Counted from the stretch's first letter, positions 7,914 through 16,861 are shown. The stretch is 40,387 bases of DNA from an uncultured Trueperaceae bacterium (GCA_913062675.1 CAJXWR010000011.1:1-40387), one strand, 5' to 3'. Made by a program: numbers and translations. The notes: generated by a model from the sequence alone, not told the origin.

Positions 7914-8516
7914 TCAAGCCGCCTTCACAGGGGCGAGGACGCGACGCAGAACCTCCGCGCGATCCTCGGCCGAGGCGACGAAATCCACGTCGGCTGCGTC
8001 GATCACCACGAACGGGTTCGCGTACGTCTCGAAGAACGCGTCGTACGCCTCACCCAGGCGCGCGAGGTAGGTCGGGTCGATGGCCTCCTCGAACGACCGG
8101 CCACGCTTCGCGATGCGGGGAAGCAACAACTCCGGGTCGGCACGCAGGTACACCACCTGATCGGGAGGCGTGAGTTTCGGTTGCAGCGTCGCGTAGAGCG
8201 AGCGGTACAAGTCCCACTCGTCCCCCGTCAGGTTCAGCGACGCGAAGATCCAGTCCTTCTCGAACAGGTAATCGGCGACCGTGTGGCGGGCGAACAGGTC
8301 CCCCTGCTCCTGCTCCTGCGACTGTTTGAACCGCGACAGCAGGAAGAAGGTCTGCACGTCGAACGCCCAACGCTCCGGATCCTCGTAGAAGCGAGGCAGG
8401 AATGGGTTTTCCTCGACCACCTCGAGGACGACGCGCGCGTCGAGCTCCTTGGCGAGCAGGTGCGTCAAACTCGTCTTGCCCACGCCGATGGGACCCTCGA
8501 TTGCAATCGTCGCCAT
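7914..8516 (-). CDS. Deoxynucleoside kinase (dGK/dAK family), copy 2
   Basis: A 200-residue paralogue of the next gene. The P-loop is EGPIGVGKTS (7-16) and VVEENPFLPRFYEDPERWAF matches the substrate region. Where copy 1 has QDRTIYED this protein has ADYLFEKDWIFA, so the usual Arg of the DRS motif is replaced. This variant is known from a subgroup of bacterial homologues, so I do not read it as inactivation. The lid RIAKRGRSFEE is present. It heads a five-gene minus-strand run (kinase, kinase, murE, pdp, moeB). GGGAGGTGC lies just before the ATG. The divergent gene at 8611 is 94 bases away. Confidence 0.9.
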   Translation of the reverse strand: MATIAIEGPIGVGKTSLTHLLAKELDARVVLEVVEENPFLPRFYEDPERWAFDVQTFFLLSRFKQSQEQEQGDLFARHTVADYLFEKDWIFASLNLTGDEWDLYRSLYATLQPKLTPPDQVVYLRADPELLLPRIAKRGRSFEEAIDPTYLARLGEAYDAFFETYANPFVVIDAADVDFVASAEDRAEVLRRVLAPVKAA

Positions 8517-8592
8517 GACGCACCTCCCTTCGCGAATGCCGAGAATACCCCAGCCCCAGAGGCGGAACCGGCCTCCTGGCGAGGCACTGTGC

Positions 8593-8598
8593 TATGCT
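8593..8598 (+). promoter_or_regulatory. Candidate extended -10 box before the CNNM-type gene
   Basis: TATGCT preceded by TGC (extended -10 form) ends 12 bases before the ATG at 8611. No ribosome-binding site is visible between them, and the predicted leader would be only about 6 bases. No convincing -35 was found. Confidence 0.4.
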
Positions 8599-8610
8599 TC
8601 GCGGCAAGAC

Positions 8611-10140
8611 ATGGACGATGACGCCCCTCCGAGTCGATCGCGGCTGACGCCGCCGCATCCACCCTCCCCCCCAAGTTCCAACCCTGCGCCGCTGAAGGCT
8701 GCCGCGCCCCGCTTCCGTGTGGGGCCCCTCCTCCTTGCTGCCGTGCTCCTCGCACCCGTCCTGGCGTTCGCGCAAACGCCCGTTCAGGAAGCCACCGGCA
8801 TTGGTCTGTGGCAGGTGGCGCTCCTCGTCGTGCTCCTCATCCTGTCGGGCCTCATGTCCGGATCGGAAACGGCACTCACCGCGCTCGGGGAGTGGAAGAT
8901 CCGCCAGATGCGCGAGGAGGGTCTCGACCCGACCGGCGTGTTCGGCCTGCTCGAGCGGCAACCCACCCGCTTCATCACCACCCTGCTCATCGGCAACAAC
9001 CTCGTCAACATCGCCGCCACGGCGCTCGTCACGCAAATGTCGATCCAGCTCTCACGCGACCTGGGCTTCGCCGAGTCGCTCGCCGTCGGGTACGCGACGG
9101 GGATCATGACGCTCCTCGTCCTCATCTTCGGGGAGATCACCCCCAAGTCCATCGCCGTGCACAACGCCGTCGGGTTCAGCCGACTCGTGATTCGGCCGGT
9201 CTACGTCCTCTCCGTCGTCCTGTTCCCCATTGGTCGCTTCTTCACGTGGATCACCACGCTGCTGCTACGCACCGTGCGTCTCGAACCCGCCTCGTCCCCC
9301 CTCATCACCGAGAACGAGCTTCGCCTCATGCTGCGTAGCGCGGAGGAGTCCGGCGTCATCGAAGCGCAGGAACAACAAATGATCAAGGGCATCATCGATC
9401 TCGAGGAGACGGTCGTGCGGGAGGTGATGACGCCCCGCGTGGACGTGATCGCCGTGCCGAGCGACGCGACGCTCGAGGAGATGCTCGCCCTCGTCACGGA
9501 GCACGGGTTCAGTCGCCTTCCCGTCTTCGAGGAGAGCATCGACGACGTGCGCGGCATTGCGTACGCACGCGACCTGCTGCCCTACCTCGGGAAACCCGAT
9601 GCGCTGGCCACGACCCGCGTCGCCGACCTCATGGGGGCGGCGCAGTACGTGCCGGAAACGCTTTCGGTGCTCAACCTGTTGCGCGACATGCGCCTCCGCA
9701 AGTTGCACCTCGCCGTTGTGGTCGACGAGTTCGGTGGCACGGCGGGCCTCATCACGCTCGAGGACATCATCGAGGAGATCACCGGCGAGATCTACGACGA
9801 GACCGACGAGGAAGAGGTCGACGACATCGTCTCGTCGGGCGACGGGGTGTACCTCGTGCAAGGCAGCACCAACCTCGAGGAGGTCGGTGAGACGCTGCAC
9901 CTCACCTTCGAGGACGAAGGGGAGTACGACACGCTCGCCGGGTTCCTCATCGCCCGGTTCGGTTCCATTCCCCAGGTCGGGGAGGGACTCGAGCATGACG
10001 GCGCAAGTTTCGAGGTGATCGAAGGGGACGAGCGGCGCGTGAGTCGCGTGCGCGTCACGCTGCACCGCACGCCCTTCCCCGAGCAGGCCAGCGAAGACGA
10101 GAACGGCGAGGCGGTTCCACCCCCCGAAACGCAAGACTGA
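8611..10140 (+). CDS. CNNM/CorC-type transporter with CBS pair (hemolysin C family)
   Basis: A 509-residue membrane protein. A proline-rich cytosolic start of about 30 residues leads to a hydrophobic segment (LLLAAVLLAPVLAFAQ), then the CNNM (DUF21) domain with ILSGLMSGSETALTAL and FGEITPKSIAVHNA. A CBS pair follows, including EVMTPRVDVIAVP and VVVDEFGGTAGLITLEDIIEEITGEIYDE, and then the CorC/HlyC C-terminal domain. Characterised relatives (CNNM, CorC, MpfA) export Mg2+; that is the likely role. The ATG at 8611 is chosen because the extended -10 box lies just before it; the frame is open further upstream, but that part overlaps the kinase gene. A GTG before the first hydrophobic segment is an alternative. 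It converges with alr, only 13 bases apart, with no strong terminator. Confidence 0.88.
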   Translation: MDDDAPPSRSRLTPPHPPSPPSSNPAPLKAAAPRFRVGPLLLAAVLLAPVLAFAQTPVQEATGIGLWQVALLVVLLILSGLMSGSETALTALGEWKIRQMREEGLDPTGVFGLLERQPTRFITTLLIGNNLVNIAATALVTQMSIQLSRDLGFAESLAVGYATGIMTLLVLIFGEITPKSIAVHNAVGFSRLVIRPVYVLSVVLFPIGRFFTWITTLLLRTVRLEPASSPLITENELRLMLRSAEESGVIEAQEQQMIKGIIDLEETVVREVMTPRVDVIAVPSDATLEEMLALVTEHGFSRLPVFEESIDDVRGIAYARDLLPYLGKPDALATTRVADLMGAAQYVPETLSVLNLLRDMRLRKLHLAVVVDEFGGTAGLITLEDIIEEITGEIYDETDEEEVDDIVSSGDGVYLVQGSTNLEEVGETLHLTFEDEGEYDTLAGFLIARFGSIPQVGEGLEHDGASFEVIEGDERRVSRVRVTLHRTPFPEQASEDENGEAVPPPETQD

Positions 10141-10153
10141 GGCTCAGTGCCGT

Positions 10154-11284
10154 TCAGTCGCCGACGTAGCGACGCTCGACGCGAGGCGAGATGCGCGTGA
10201 GCAGTTCGTACGCGATGCTGTCCACGCGGGCGGCCAGAGCATCCGCACCCGGTGCATCGCCCCCCAGGAGCGACACGCGGTCCCCCACGCGGACGGTCAC
10301 ATCCCCCACGTCCAACAGGAGTTGATCCATGCACACCGTGCCGACCACGCGGACGCGCTGCCCCTTCACGCTGCCATCCCCGAGGTTCGTCAGGGCGCGC
10401 GGGTACCCATCGGCATACCCGAAGCGCACCGTCACGAGGTTCGTGTCGACCGGTGCGGTCCAGCGATGCCCGTAACTCACCGGCGTGCCCGCCCGCACCG
10501 CCTGCGTGAAGACGACCGGCGCGTGTACGTGCATCACGGGCGCGAGACCAGACGCCACGTCATCGAGATCGGCGCTGGGCGGGTAGCCGTACACGGAGAT
10601 GCCGGGACGCACCAAATCGAAATGGGCGTCGGGTCGCGTCAACGTCGCGGCACTATTCGCCGCGTGGCGCAGGGTGGGCGTCACGCCCTCCGCCTCCAGC
10701 ATGCCCAGGAACGTCTCGAACGCAGCGAGTTGCGTATCCGTCGTTTCCACCCCCACCTCGTCGGCACGCGCGAAGTGCGTCCACACCCCCTCCAACCGTA
10801 GACCGTCCCGCCGCGCCACCTCACGCGCGACGGGTAACGCCTCGGCGGGGGAGAGGCCCAACCGCGCCATCCCCGTGTTCACCTTCACGTGCACGCGCAG
10901 GGGATCGCCCGAACGCGCCGAGATGCGCTCCTCGAGCGCCGCAACGTCCTCCAAGGTCGTCACCGTCACGTCCACGCTTGCGTCTGCCAGGGCGTCGATC
11001 GCATCCCCCCGCTGCGGGCCGAACACGAGAATGCGTCCCGGAATGCCCGCCTTGCGTATTTGGAGTGCCTCGTGGGGCGTCGCCACCCCGAACCACGGGA
11101 CGCCAAGATCTGCGAGTGCACGCGCCGTGGGCAGCAACCCGTGCCCATACGCGTCCGCCTTGACCGCGACGAGCATCGCCGCGTCCCCCTTCACGTGGGC
11201 GCGAAGCACCTCCACGTTGTTCGCGAGGGCGGAGAGGTTCACCTCCGCCACGGCGGTCATGGCATCGAGAGCGGACGCTTGCAT
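10154..11284 (-). CDS. alr: Alanine racemase
   Basis: A 376-residue PLP-dependent alanine racemase supplying D-alanine for peptidoglycan. The PLP lysine is K42 in VAVKADAYGHG and the second-domain catalytic Tyr is in VSYGHRW. RHAANSAATL, DLVRPGISVYGYPP, VRFGYADGYPR and VGTVCMDQ are all standard. The ATG at 11284 has no ribosome-binding site but has TAGCGT ending 5 bases before it, fitting a leaderless mRNA. A TTG at 11290 and an ATG at 11260 are alternative starts. The permease gene ends 25 bases upstream. With murE it is the second peptidoglycan-precursor enzyme in this part of the window. Confidence 0.95.
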   Translation of the reverse strand: MQASALDAMTAVAEVNLSALANNVEVLRAHVKGDAAMLVAVKADAYGHGLLPTARALADLGVPWFGVATPHEALQIRKAGIPGRILVFGPQRGDAIDALADASVDVTVTTLEDVAALEERISARSGDPLRVHVKVNTGMARLGLSPAEALPVAREVARRDGLRLEGVWTHFARADEVGVETTDTQLAAFETFLGMLEAEGVTPTLRHAANSAATLTRPDAHFDLVRPGISVYGYPPSADLDDVASGLAPVMHVHAPVVFTQAVRAGTPVSYGHRWTAPVDTNLVTVRFGYADGYPRALTNLGDGSVKGQRVRVVGTVCMDQLLLDVGDVTVRVGDRVSLLGGDAPGADALAARVDSIAYELLTRISPRVERRYVGD

Positions 11285-11289
11285 GCCCA

Positions 11290-11295
11290 ACGCTA
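11290..11295 (-). promoter_or_regulatory. Candidate leaderless -10 box of alr
   Basis: TAGCGT on the minus strand, 5 bases before the ATG at 11284. It has the TAnnnT form and the spacing seen before several other starts in this window. No matching -35 is evident. Confidence 0.4.
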
Positions 11296-11309
11296 CCGCG
11301 CGGCGAGCG

Positions 11310-12509
11310 TCAACGACCGGCGTTCGTGCGGCGCTCGAAGAACCGCAGGAGGCTCGAAGCGCTCAACGTCAACACGACGTACACCACCGCTGCCGAGTTG
11401 TACGGCGGGAACAGGTTCAACGTCGCCGCCCCAAACTCACGCGCCTTCTGCGTCACGTCCCCCACGCCAATCACGCTCAGCAACGCCGTGTCCTTCAGCA
11501 TCGCGATGAACTCGTTACCAAGCGGCGGCAACACGATGCGAATCGCTTGCGGCAGCACCACGAACCGCGCCGTTTGCCAACCCGTCAACCCCAAGCTGCG
11601 TGACGCTTCGATCTGCCCACGAGGAATCGCCTCGATGCCCGCCCGGAAGATCTCCGCCATGTACGCCGCGTAGCCAATCGCGATGGCCAGCACACCCCGC
11701 ACCAGGTCGTTACGGATGCTGATGCGACCGCCCGTCAAGTCGCGGATGGCGCCCGGCAGGACGAAGCCGATGAAGAGGATCACCACCAGCATCGGAATCC
11801 CGCGAATCAGGTCCACGTACAACTCCGCGAAGATTGCGAGGGGATGCTCGCGACTCTGCTGCGCCGCGAAACCCAACAACCCGAACAGGGCAGCGAACGC
11901 AAGCAGGAAGGTTGAAGGGTTCCGCGCCGAGTTCGGCAGGAACGTCACGCGCCACAATTCCGGCAACCCTGCGGGCACCAACTCCGGCGGCAGGAACACC
12001 GCCGTGACACGCTCCTCCTCCAGGAATTGCAGGGCGGTCGCCTCATCCACCGCCGCCAGGAACCGACGCTCGAGCGCACCGTCGGCGTACGCCCCGTCCT
12101 GAATCACGTCGGTCAACCCGTCGGGCGTCCCCCGCACGATCGCCACGCGACCCTCCGGCGCGCCCGCCAGGACCAGTTCATCGCCCGGCGTGAGCAGCAA
12201 GCCACCGCCCGCCAGCCCAAGCAGCGCAGCCAGCGCCAGGAATCCCCTCACCGTCCGTCGACCCAGCGAGAGGAGCATCATGCCCGCCAACGCCAGGCCC
12301 AACACGGCCGCCAGGAGGTACCCCAGCACGGTCACCGACAAGGTGAACTGCAAGCCCGGCAGCAGGAAGCGCAGCGCCGCCTGGTAATCCGGATTGCGCA
12401 CGAACAGCACCACCACGAGCGGCAAGAGCGCCAGCAGCACCAGGTAACTCGGTTTGATGCGTCCCAGCACCCCTACCTTGCGAGGGCCGGATGGATTGGG
12501 GCGAGACAC
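11310..12509 (-). CDS. Amino-acid ABC transporter permease with an inserted extracytoplasmic domain
   Basis: A 399-residue inner-membrane permease of the HisM/GlnP type. The family core is clear: GLQFTLSVTVLGYLLAAVLGLALA (about 52-75), YVDLIRGIPMLV (about 231-243), the EAA loop that docks the ATPase (AGIEAIPRGQIEASRSLG), and LGNEFIAMLKDTAL. Ordinary members are 220-270 residues. Here about 150 residues are inserted between the first two core helices: an extra helix (about 88-106), a soluble stretch of about 90 residues, and another helix (about 200-216). By topology the stretch should lie outside the cytoplasmic membrane. It reads somewhat like part of a type-3 binding protein. The GTG at 12509 has GGAGGT 5 bases upstream. 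The binding-protein gene precedes it; no ATPase gene is nearby. Confidence 0.88.
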   Translation of the reverse strand: MSRPNPSGPRKVGVLGRIKPSYLVLLALLPLVVVLFVRNPDYQAALRFLLPGLQFTLSVTVLGYLLAAVLGLALAGMMLLSLGRRTVRGFLALAALLGLAGGGLLLTPGDELVLAGAPEGRVAIVRGTPDGLTDVIQDGAYADGALERRFLAAVDEATALQFLEEERVTAVFLPPELVPAGLPELWRVTFLPNSARNPSTFLLAFAALFGLLGFAAQQSREHPLAIFAELYVDLIRGIPMLVVILFIGFVLPGAIRDLTGGRISIRNDLVRGVLAIAIGYAAYMAEIFRAGIEAIPRGQIEASRSLGLTGWQTARFVVLPQAIRIVLPPLGNEFIAMLKDTALLSVIGVGDVTQKAREFGAATLNLFPPYNSAAVVYVVLTLSASSLLRFFERRTNAGR

Positions 12510-12532
12510 GACGACCTCCAGGCGAACGGTTA

Positions 12533-12558
12533 CGGGGGTCGGGCAAACCCGACCCCCG
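12533..12558 (-). other. Intercistronic stem-loop between binding protein and permease
   Basis: A perfect 11-bp stem (CGGGGGTCGGG/CCCGACCCCCG) with a 4-base loop lies 28 bases after the binding-protein stop and just before the permease ribosome-binding site. It has no T tract on the minus strand, so full termination is unlikely. It probably protects or partly ends the upstream mRNA so that more binding protein than permease is made. The glucose operon has the same layout at 16907-16936. Confidence 0.7.
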
Positions 12559-12586
12559 AAGGAAGACTACGCTTGTGGCTTACGCC

Positions 12587-13339
12587 TCACTCGTCGGAGG
12601 CGAACCACTTGGTGATCAGCTCAGCGAGCGTGCCGTCCGCCTCGATGGCGGCGAGACCCTCGTTGAAGGCATCCTGGATGGGGTCACCCTCCTGGAACAC
12701 GAGGCCGAGCGGATCGCTCGTCAAACCGCGCACCTCGACCACGAGTTCACCCGCGTACTGCTGCACGAACGCATCGGCAGCCGTATCGTCGATGATCACG
12801 CCGTCCACGTCCCCGTTCAGGAGCGCGAGCACCGCAGCGTTGAACGTGTCGTACAGGCGCAGGCGGTCCGCACCCACGAGCTCCTCACCGAGTTGCGCGT
12901 TCGTCGTGCCCAGCTGCGCACCCAGCGTCAGGCTCGAACCCATGCCCGTGAAATCGTCTTGCGTCAGGTTGGCGTCCTCGACGCGCGTCGTGATGGACTG
13001 ACCCACCACGAGGTACGGCGCACTGAAATCGACGATCTCGTCGCGTTCCGCCGTGATGGAGACGCCCGACGCGACCATGTCGAATTCACCTTCCGCCAGG
13101 GCGGGGAAGATGCCGTCCCACGCGGTCGTGACGAACTCCGGCTCGCAGTTGATCACGTCACAAATCGCGTTGACGACGTCCACGTCGAAGCCGACGGTCT
13201 CGCCCGCCTCGTTCACGAATTCGAAGGGGGGGTAGGTCGTATCGCTGCCCACACGCAACACGCGACCGTCGAGGTCGGCTTGCGCGAAGGCGGGAACGGC
13301 GATGAGGAGAGCGACGAGGGTGACGAGCAGTCGTTTCAT
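12587..13339 (-). CDS. Amino-acid ABC transporter substrate-binding protein (family 3)
   Basis: A 250-residue periplasmic binding protein. The signal peptide MKRLLVTLVALLIAVPAFA is cleaved about A19; no lipobox Cys. The mature protein shows the family-3 pattern: VLRVGSDTTYPPFEF, AWDGIFPALAEGEFDMVASGVSIT, ER-x-E-I-V-D-F-S-APY, and lobe 2 with GAQLGTTN and NGDVDGVIIDD. The YPPFEF, FDM and S-xT-ER elements line the amino-acid pocket in known members; the exact substrate is not readable. A well-formed promoter lies upstream, a stem-loop downstream, then the permease. The ATP-binding subunit must be encoded elsewhere or shared. The ATG has GAGG before it. Confidence 0.92.
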   Translation of the reverse strand: MKRLLVTLVALLIAVPAFAQADLDGRVLRVGSDTTYPPFEFVNEAGETVGFDVDVVNAICDVINCEPEFVTTAWDGIFPALAEGEFDMVASGVSITAERDEIVDFSAPYLVVGQSITTRVEDANLTQDDFTGMGSSLTLGAQLGTTNAQLGEELVGADRLRLYDTFNAAVLALLNGDVDGVIIDDTAADAFVQQYAGELVVEVRGLTSDPLGLVFQEGDPIQDAFNEGLAAIEADGTLAELITKWFASDE

Positions 13340-13399
13340 GGTGGAGCCTCACTTTCCGCGGGTGACGTCCGCGCGGCACGGCGCCACGCGTCTTGCACG

Positions 13400-13428
13400 A
13401 ACATACACGCTCTTGCAACCAATAACAA
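13400..13428 (-). promoter_or_regulatory. Promoter of the amino-acid transporter operon
   Basis: On the minus strand, TTGTTA (13423-13428) and TATGTT (13400-13405) are spaced 17 bases apart in a locally AT-rich pocket. The predicted start leaves a leader of about 54 bases before the binding-protein ATG. Confidence 0.75.
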
Positions 13429-13438
13429 GATGGGGGCT

Positions 13439-14860
13439 TCACGCACGCGTGGTGCGCCTACGACGCAAATCCCACACGGCCAACACGATCGACGTCACCA
13501 CCAGACCTTGCACGACGAGCATCATGTCGTGCAGCGCGCCCACCTCCGCCACGGTCGCGAGGACCGTTCCACCCCCCGCATCGATGCGCTGCCCCATCCG
13601 CGCCGCCCAGAATGTCCCCAGCACCGCGATGCCCGCCGACTGGCCAAACGCCCGCGTCAACCCCAGCAGGCTGCCCGTCACGCCCGTCGCACCATCCGGC
13701 GCGGAGTTCATGATCGCCGTGTTGTTCGCCGACTGGAACGTCGCCATGCCAAGCCCCACGAACACGAACCGCATCACGTACCCCAGCGGCGTCGTATCCA
13801 CCGAAAGGGTCGCCACCAGGCTGAACCCGATGAACGCCAATCCCAACCCAACGAGCGTCACCAACCGGTCCCCAAACCGGTCCGCCATGCTCCCCGCAAT
13901 GGGGGAGACGAACACCAGCAGCAGCGGCGTGATGGACATGAGCAACCCGACGCTGCGAGGTTCGAGCCCCAGCACGTCCTCCAGGTAGAACGGCATCACG
14001 AAGATCGTGCCCGCAATCGAAATGAACACCCCGAGGGCAATGACGAGCCCCACGCTCAACGGTGCGTAGCGGAACAAAGCCAGATCGAGAACCGGCTCGT
14101 CACTCCGCCGCTCCCACGCGAAGAACGTGGGCACCCCAAGCACCACGACGGCAATCAGCAGCCACAGCGTCACGCTCGACGCGCCCACCTCCGGTGCGAG
14201 CGTGAGCGCCAGCGAACCGGACGCAAGCAGCACCATGAGCAGTGCAGCACCCACCAGGTCGAACCGTTGTCGCACCCCCGCCGGGTACTGCGGCACGAAC
14301 GCCGCGGCGAGGACCAGCCCCACGAGGGCGAGTGGAACGCCCGACAGGAACACCCAGCGCCAGCCAATCTGCACCAGCAAGCCCCCCAACGTGGGGCCCA
14401 GCACGATGCCGATCGATAACAGCGATCCGGTAATGCCAATCGCACGCCCCCGCTCATTCGGGGGGAACACGTCGGTCACGATGGCCAACCCAAGACCCGT
14501 CAAGATGGCCGAGCCCACCCCGTGAATCAAGCGGAAGGTGATCAACGCCCCCAAGCTCGGGGCGAGCCCCGTCGCCAACGAACCCAACGCGTAAATCGCG
14601 AAACCCGTGAGGAAGATGGCGCGCTTGCCCACCATGTCCGCCAGCCGGCCAACGACCGGCAGCAGCGCAGCCGTCGTCACCAGGTAGCCCAACACCACCC
14701 ACTGCACCGCAGCGAACGGCACGTCGAACGTCCGCGCCAGCGAAGGAAGTGCAACGTTCACCGCCGTCGCCATCATCGCCGCCACGAACGTCCCGAGGGA
14801 GGCAGCCGCGAGAATCCACCAGCGTCTCGAGGGATCCTGAGCGACCGATTCGAACGTCAC
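13439..14860 (-). CDS. MFS transporter, DHA2 (14-helix) drug-exporter type
   Basis: A 473-residue major facilitator with about 14 hydrophobic helices. MFS motif A is GRLADMVGKRAIFLTG after helix 2; AVNVALPSLARTFDV in helix 1 and GWRWVFLSGVPLAL in helix 5-6 are typical of the DHA2 (EmrB/QacA-like) drug:proton antiporters. The substrate cannot be inferred. The start is GTG (14860) with no ribosome-binding site; TACGCT ends 7 bases before it, fitting a leaderless or nearly leaderless mRNA. It ends 10 bases before the promoter of the amino-acid transporter, so the two are probably separate units. The glucose permease gene ends 22 bases upstream. Confidence 0.88.
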   Translation of the reverse strand: MTFESVAQDPSRRWWILAAASLGTFVAAMMATAVNVALPSLARTFDVPFAAVQWVVLGYLVTTAALLPVVGRLADMVGKRAIFLTGFAIYALGSLATGLAPSLGALITFRLIHGVGSAILTGLGLAIVTDVFPPNERGRAIGITGSLLSIGIVLGPTLGGLLVQIGWRWVFLSGVPLALVGLVLAAAFVPQYPAGVRQRFDLVGAALLMVLLASGSLALTLAPEVGASSVTLWLLIAVVVLGVPTFFAWERRSDEPVLDLALFRYAPLSVGLVIALGVFISIAGTIFVMPFYLEDVLGLEPRSVGLLMSITPLLLVFVSPIAGSMADRFGDRLVTLVGLGLAFIGFSLVATLSVDTTPLGYVMRFVFVGLGMATFQSANNTAIMNSAPDGATGVTGSLLGLTRAFGQSAGIAVLGTFWAARMGQRIDAGGGTVLATVAEVGALHDMMLVVQGLVVTSIVLAVWDLRRRRTTRA

Positions 14861-14867
14861 GCGCGCT

Positions 14868-14873
14868 AGCGTA
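14868..14873 (-). promoter_or_regulatory. Candidate leaderless -10 box of the MFS gene
   Basis: TACGCT on the minus strand, ending 7 bases before the GTG at 14860. No -35 was recognised. It is one of six starts in this window with this arrangement. Confidence 0.4.
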
Positions 14874-14882
14874 CCAGCGCGC

Positions 14883-15749
14883 TCAACCCTTCACCGAACC
14901 CGCCAACAATCCACGAATGAAGTAGCGGCCCAACACGATGTAAATGATCAACGTCGGCAAGGCCGCGAGGATGCTGCCCGCCATCGGAAGGTTCCAGTTC
15001 ACCGCCTCCCCACCCGCCAACTGCGCAAGCGCCACGGTGATGGGTTGCGACTCCTGCCGCGTCAACGTCACGGCAAACAGGAACTCGTTCCAAATTTGCG
15101 TGAACTGCCAAATCACGACCACCACGAACCCGGAGATGCTGAGTGGGAAGAGGATGCGCGTGTAGATGCCGAAGAAGCCCGCCCCATCGATCTTCGCCGC
15201 GTCCAGCATCGAGTCGGGAATCTCCGCGTAGAAGTTGCGGAAGATCAGCGTCGTGATCGGCAAGCCGTACACCACGTGCGCCACAATCAACCCAAGCAAA
15301 TCGCCGTACAGCCCGATGTCCCGCAGGAATTGGAACAACGGAATGAGGATCGCCTGGTACGGAATGAACATGCCGAACAGCATCAGCGGGAACACGACGT
15401 TCGCGCCCGGGAACCGCCACTTCGACAGGACGTAGCCGTTCATCGACCCCATCAAGGCCGACGCCACCGTCGCGCTCACGGCCAGCACCATGCTGTTGCG
15501 CAACTTCGGCGCGAACGCCTCCCACGCCGTCACGAAACTCCCCCAGTTCCACGTCTCGGGAAGGCGCCACGTGTCCGCCAGCGTGATGGCCGCGGGTTCC
15601 TTCAATGCCGTGACGACCACGAGGTACACCGGAAGCAGGTAGAAGAGTGCGGCGAGAGTGAGCAGCAGGTAGATCACCCACCGCCAGCGACCCCGCCGGC
15701 CAGGTTGCGGGCGCCGCCCCAGCGTCAAGGAATCGGTCGACGTGGTCAC
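14883..15749 (-). CDS. Sugar ABC transporter permease, MalG-like
   Basis: A 288-residue inner-membrane permease of carbohydrate uptake class 1. There are six helices, starting with [27 protein letters not shown]. The EAA loop is [26 protein letters not shown] and NEFLFAVTL follows in the next-to-last helix region. The GTG at 15749 overlaps the stop of the MalF-like gene (GTGA), which fixes the start; the open frame of 503 codons continuing upstream is only an overlap artefact. It completes a binding protein, MalF-like, MalG-like set. No ATPase is present, as in Thermus, where sugar importers share one MalK-type ATPase (the sharing here is inference). Confidence 0.92.
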   Translation of the reverse strand: MTTSTDSLTLGRRPQPGRRGRWRWVIYLLLTLAALFYLLPVYLVVVTALKEPAAITLADTWRLPETWNWGSFVTAWEAFAPKLRNSMVLAVSATVASALMGSMNGYVLSKWRFPGANVVFPLMLFGMFIPYQAILIPLFQFLRDIGLYGDLLGLIVAHVVYGLPITTLIFRNFYAEIPDSMLDAAKIDGAGFFGIYTRILFPLSISGFVVVVIWQFTQIWNEFLFAVTLTRQESQPITVALAQLAGGEAVNWNLPMAGSILAALPTLIIYIVLGRYFIRGLLAGSVKG

Positions 15750-16861
15750 CGCCGCACCTCCCCACGCAAACTGCTCCGCAGGTACGGCACGATCACCGTC
15801 GCCACCATGATCAACAACACCATGGCAATCGCCGCGCCCTCCGCGAAGGCGTTGGCACGGAAACTTCGCAGGTACATCAGCAACGCCGGTACGTCGGTCG
15901 TCGCATTGTCCGAACCCGCCATCGCCCAAATCAAATCGAAGATCTTCAAACTGATGTGCCCCAGGATGATCATCGCCGAAAGCGTGATGGGCCCGAGCAG
16001 GGGCAGCACCACGTGCCGGTACACCCCGAACTCCGACGCGCCATCCACCCGCGCCGCCTCGCGCAGCTCCTCCGGTACGCCCCGAAGCCCCGCGAGGTAC
16101 AGCGCCATCGTGTACCCCGACATTTGCCACACCGCGGCGATCACGATGCCGACGAACGCCACGTTGAACCCATGCATCTCCGGGTAGGGAAGCAGCGTCA
16201 CGCCCGGCGTACCCGCCACCGCCCAACCGCCCAGTCCAACCGTCCATGCAGCCTGCACGCCCGCTCGCACGCGCGTGCCCCGTCGCCACGCCCGCCAAGC
16301 CATGAACGCCAACGTCACGGCCGCTGCGCCAGCCAGGAAAGCGGGCACCGAATTCCAATCGAACTGCCAAATCTGTTGCCGCGTCGTCAACCAACGAAAC
16401 TCCAGCGGCGGAAGCCCCACGAGCTCAGGAAGGACGTTCACGCCTCCCTGCGGTTGCAGCATCCAACGCCACACGGTGCCCGTGACGATGAACGCCAGCG
16501 CGAACGGGAAGAGAAAGATCGTGCGGAACAGGCCTTCCATCCGCACCTTTTGATCCAGCAAGATGGCCAACCCGAGCCCCAGCCCGAGCGTGCCCACGAG
16601 AAAAAATAGGGTGAAGAAGAACGTGTTCACCAAGTCTTGACGGAACCGCACGTCGATGATGCCGGTGAACAACTTGCGGTAGTTCGCCAGGCCCGCGAAG
16701 GCGATTTGTGGGTCCAATGCCAACGCCTGCGTCGGATCCGACCCCCAGTTCGAGAGCGACACCCACGCGGTGCGCCCAATGAAGCCGTACACGAAGATCG
16801 CGAGCAGCACGAGGGAAGGCAGCAGCATGAGGAAAGCGACGAGGCGATCGTTCGAACGCAT
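15746..16861 (-). CDS. Sugar ABC transporter permease, MalF-like, with extra helices
   Basis: A 371-residue permease. The core pattern is [18 protein letters not shown] in helix 1, [13 protein letters not shown], and the EAA loop [27 protein letters not shown] (about 263-289). Typical members are near 300 residues; here about 60 residues (roughly 168-230) lie between the 'QPxGG-N' region and the EAA loop and hold two extra hydrophobic segments. The ATG at 16861 is chosen over the longer frame since AGGGGGC precedes it and the first helix starts soon after. It follows the binding-protein gene after a stem-loop and overlaps the MalG-like gene by 4 bases. Confidence 0.9.
   Translation of the reverse strand: MRSNDRLVAFLMLLPSLVLLAIFVYGFIGRTAWVSLSNWGSDPTQALALDPQIAFAGLANYRKLFTGIIDVRFRQDLVNTFFFTLFFLVGTLGLGLGLAILLDQKVRMEGLFRTIFLFPFALAFIVTGTVWRWMLQPQGGVNVLPELVGLPPLEFRWLTTRQQIWQFDWNSVPAFLAGAAAVTLAFMAWRAWRRGTRVRAGVQAAWTVGLGGWAVAGTPGVTLLPYPEMHGFNVAFVGIVIAAVWQMSGYTMALYLAGLRGVPEELREAARVDGASEFGVYRHVVLPLLGPITLSAMIILGHISLKIFDLIWAMAGSDNATTDVPALLMYLRSFRANAFAEGAAIAMVLLIMVATVIVPYLRSSLRGEVRR

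Noticed and set aside
7914-8516. Copy 2 deoxynucleoside kinase as an inactive pseudoenzyme because the DRS Arg is changed
   Set aside because: P-loop, substrate site and lid are intact, and the same variant is known from a subgroup of bacterial homologues.
10141-10153. ACTGAGGCTCAGT near the CNNM/alr convergent junction as a terminator
   Set aside because: The two arms are separated by one base, so no hairpin can form as written, and there is no T tract.
14883-16394. 503-codon frame as one fused protein
   Set aside because: The first 215 codons lie inside the MalF-like gene in another frame; the true start is the overlapping GTG at 15749.
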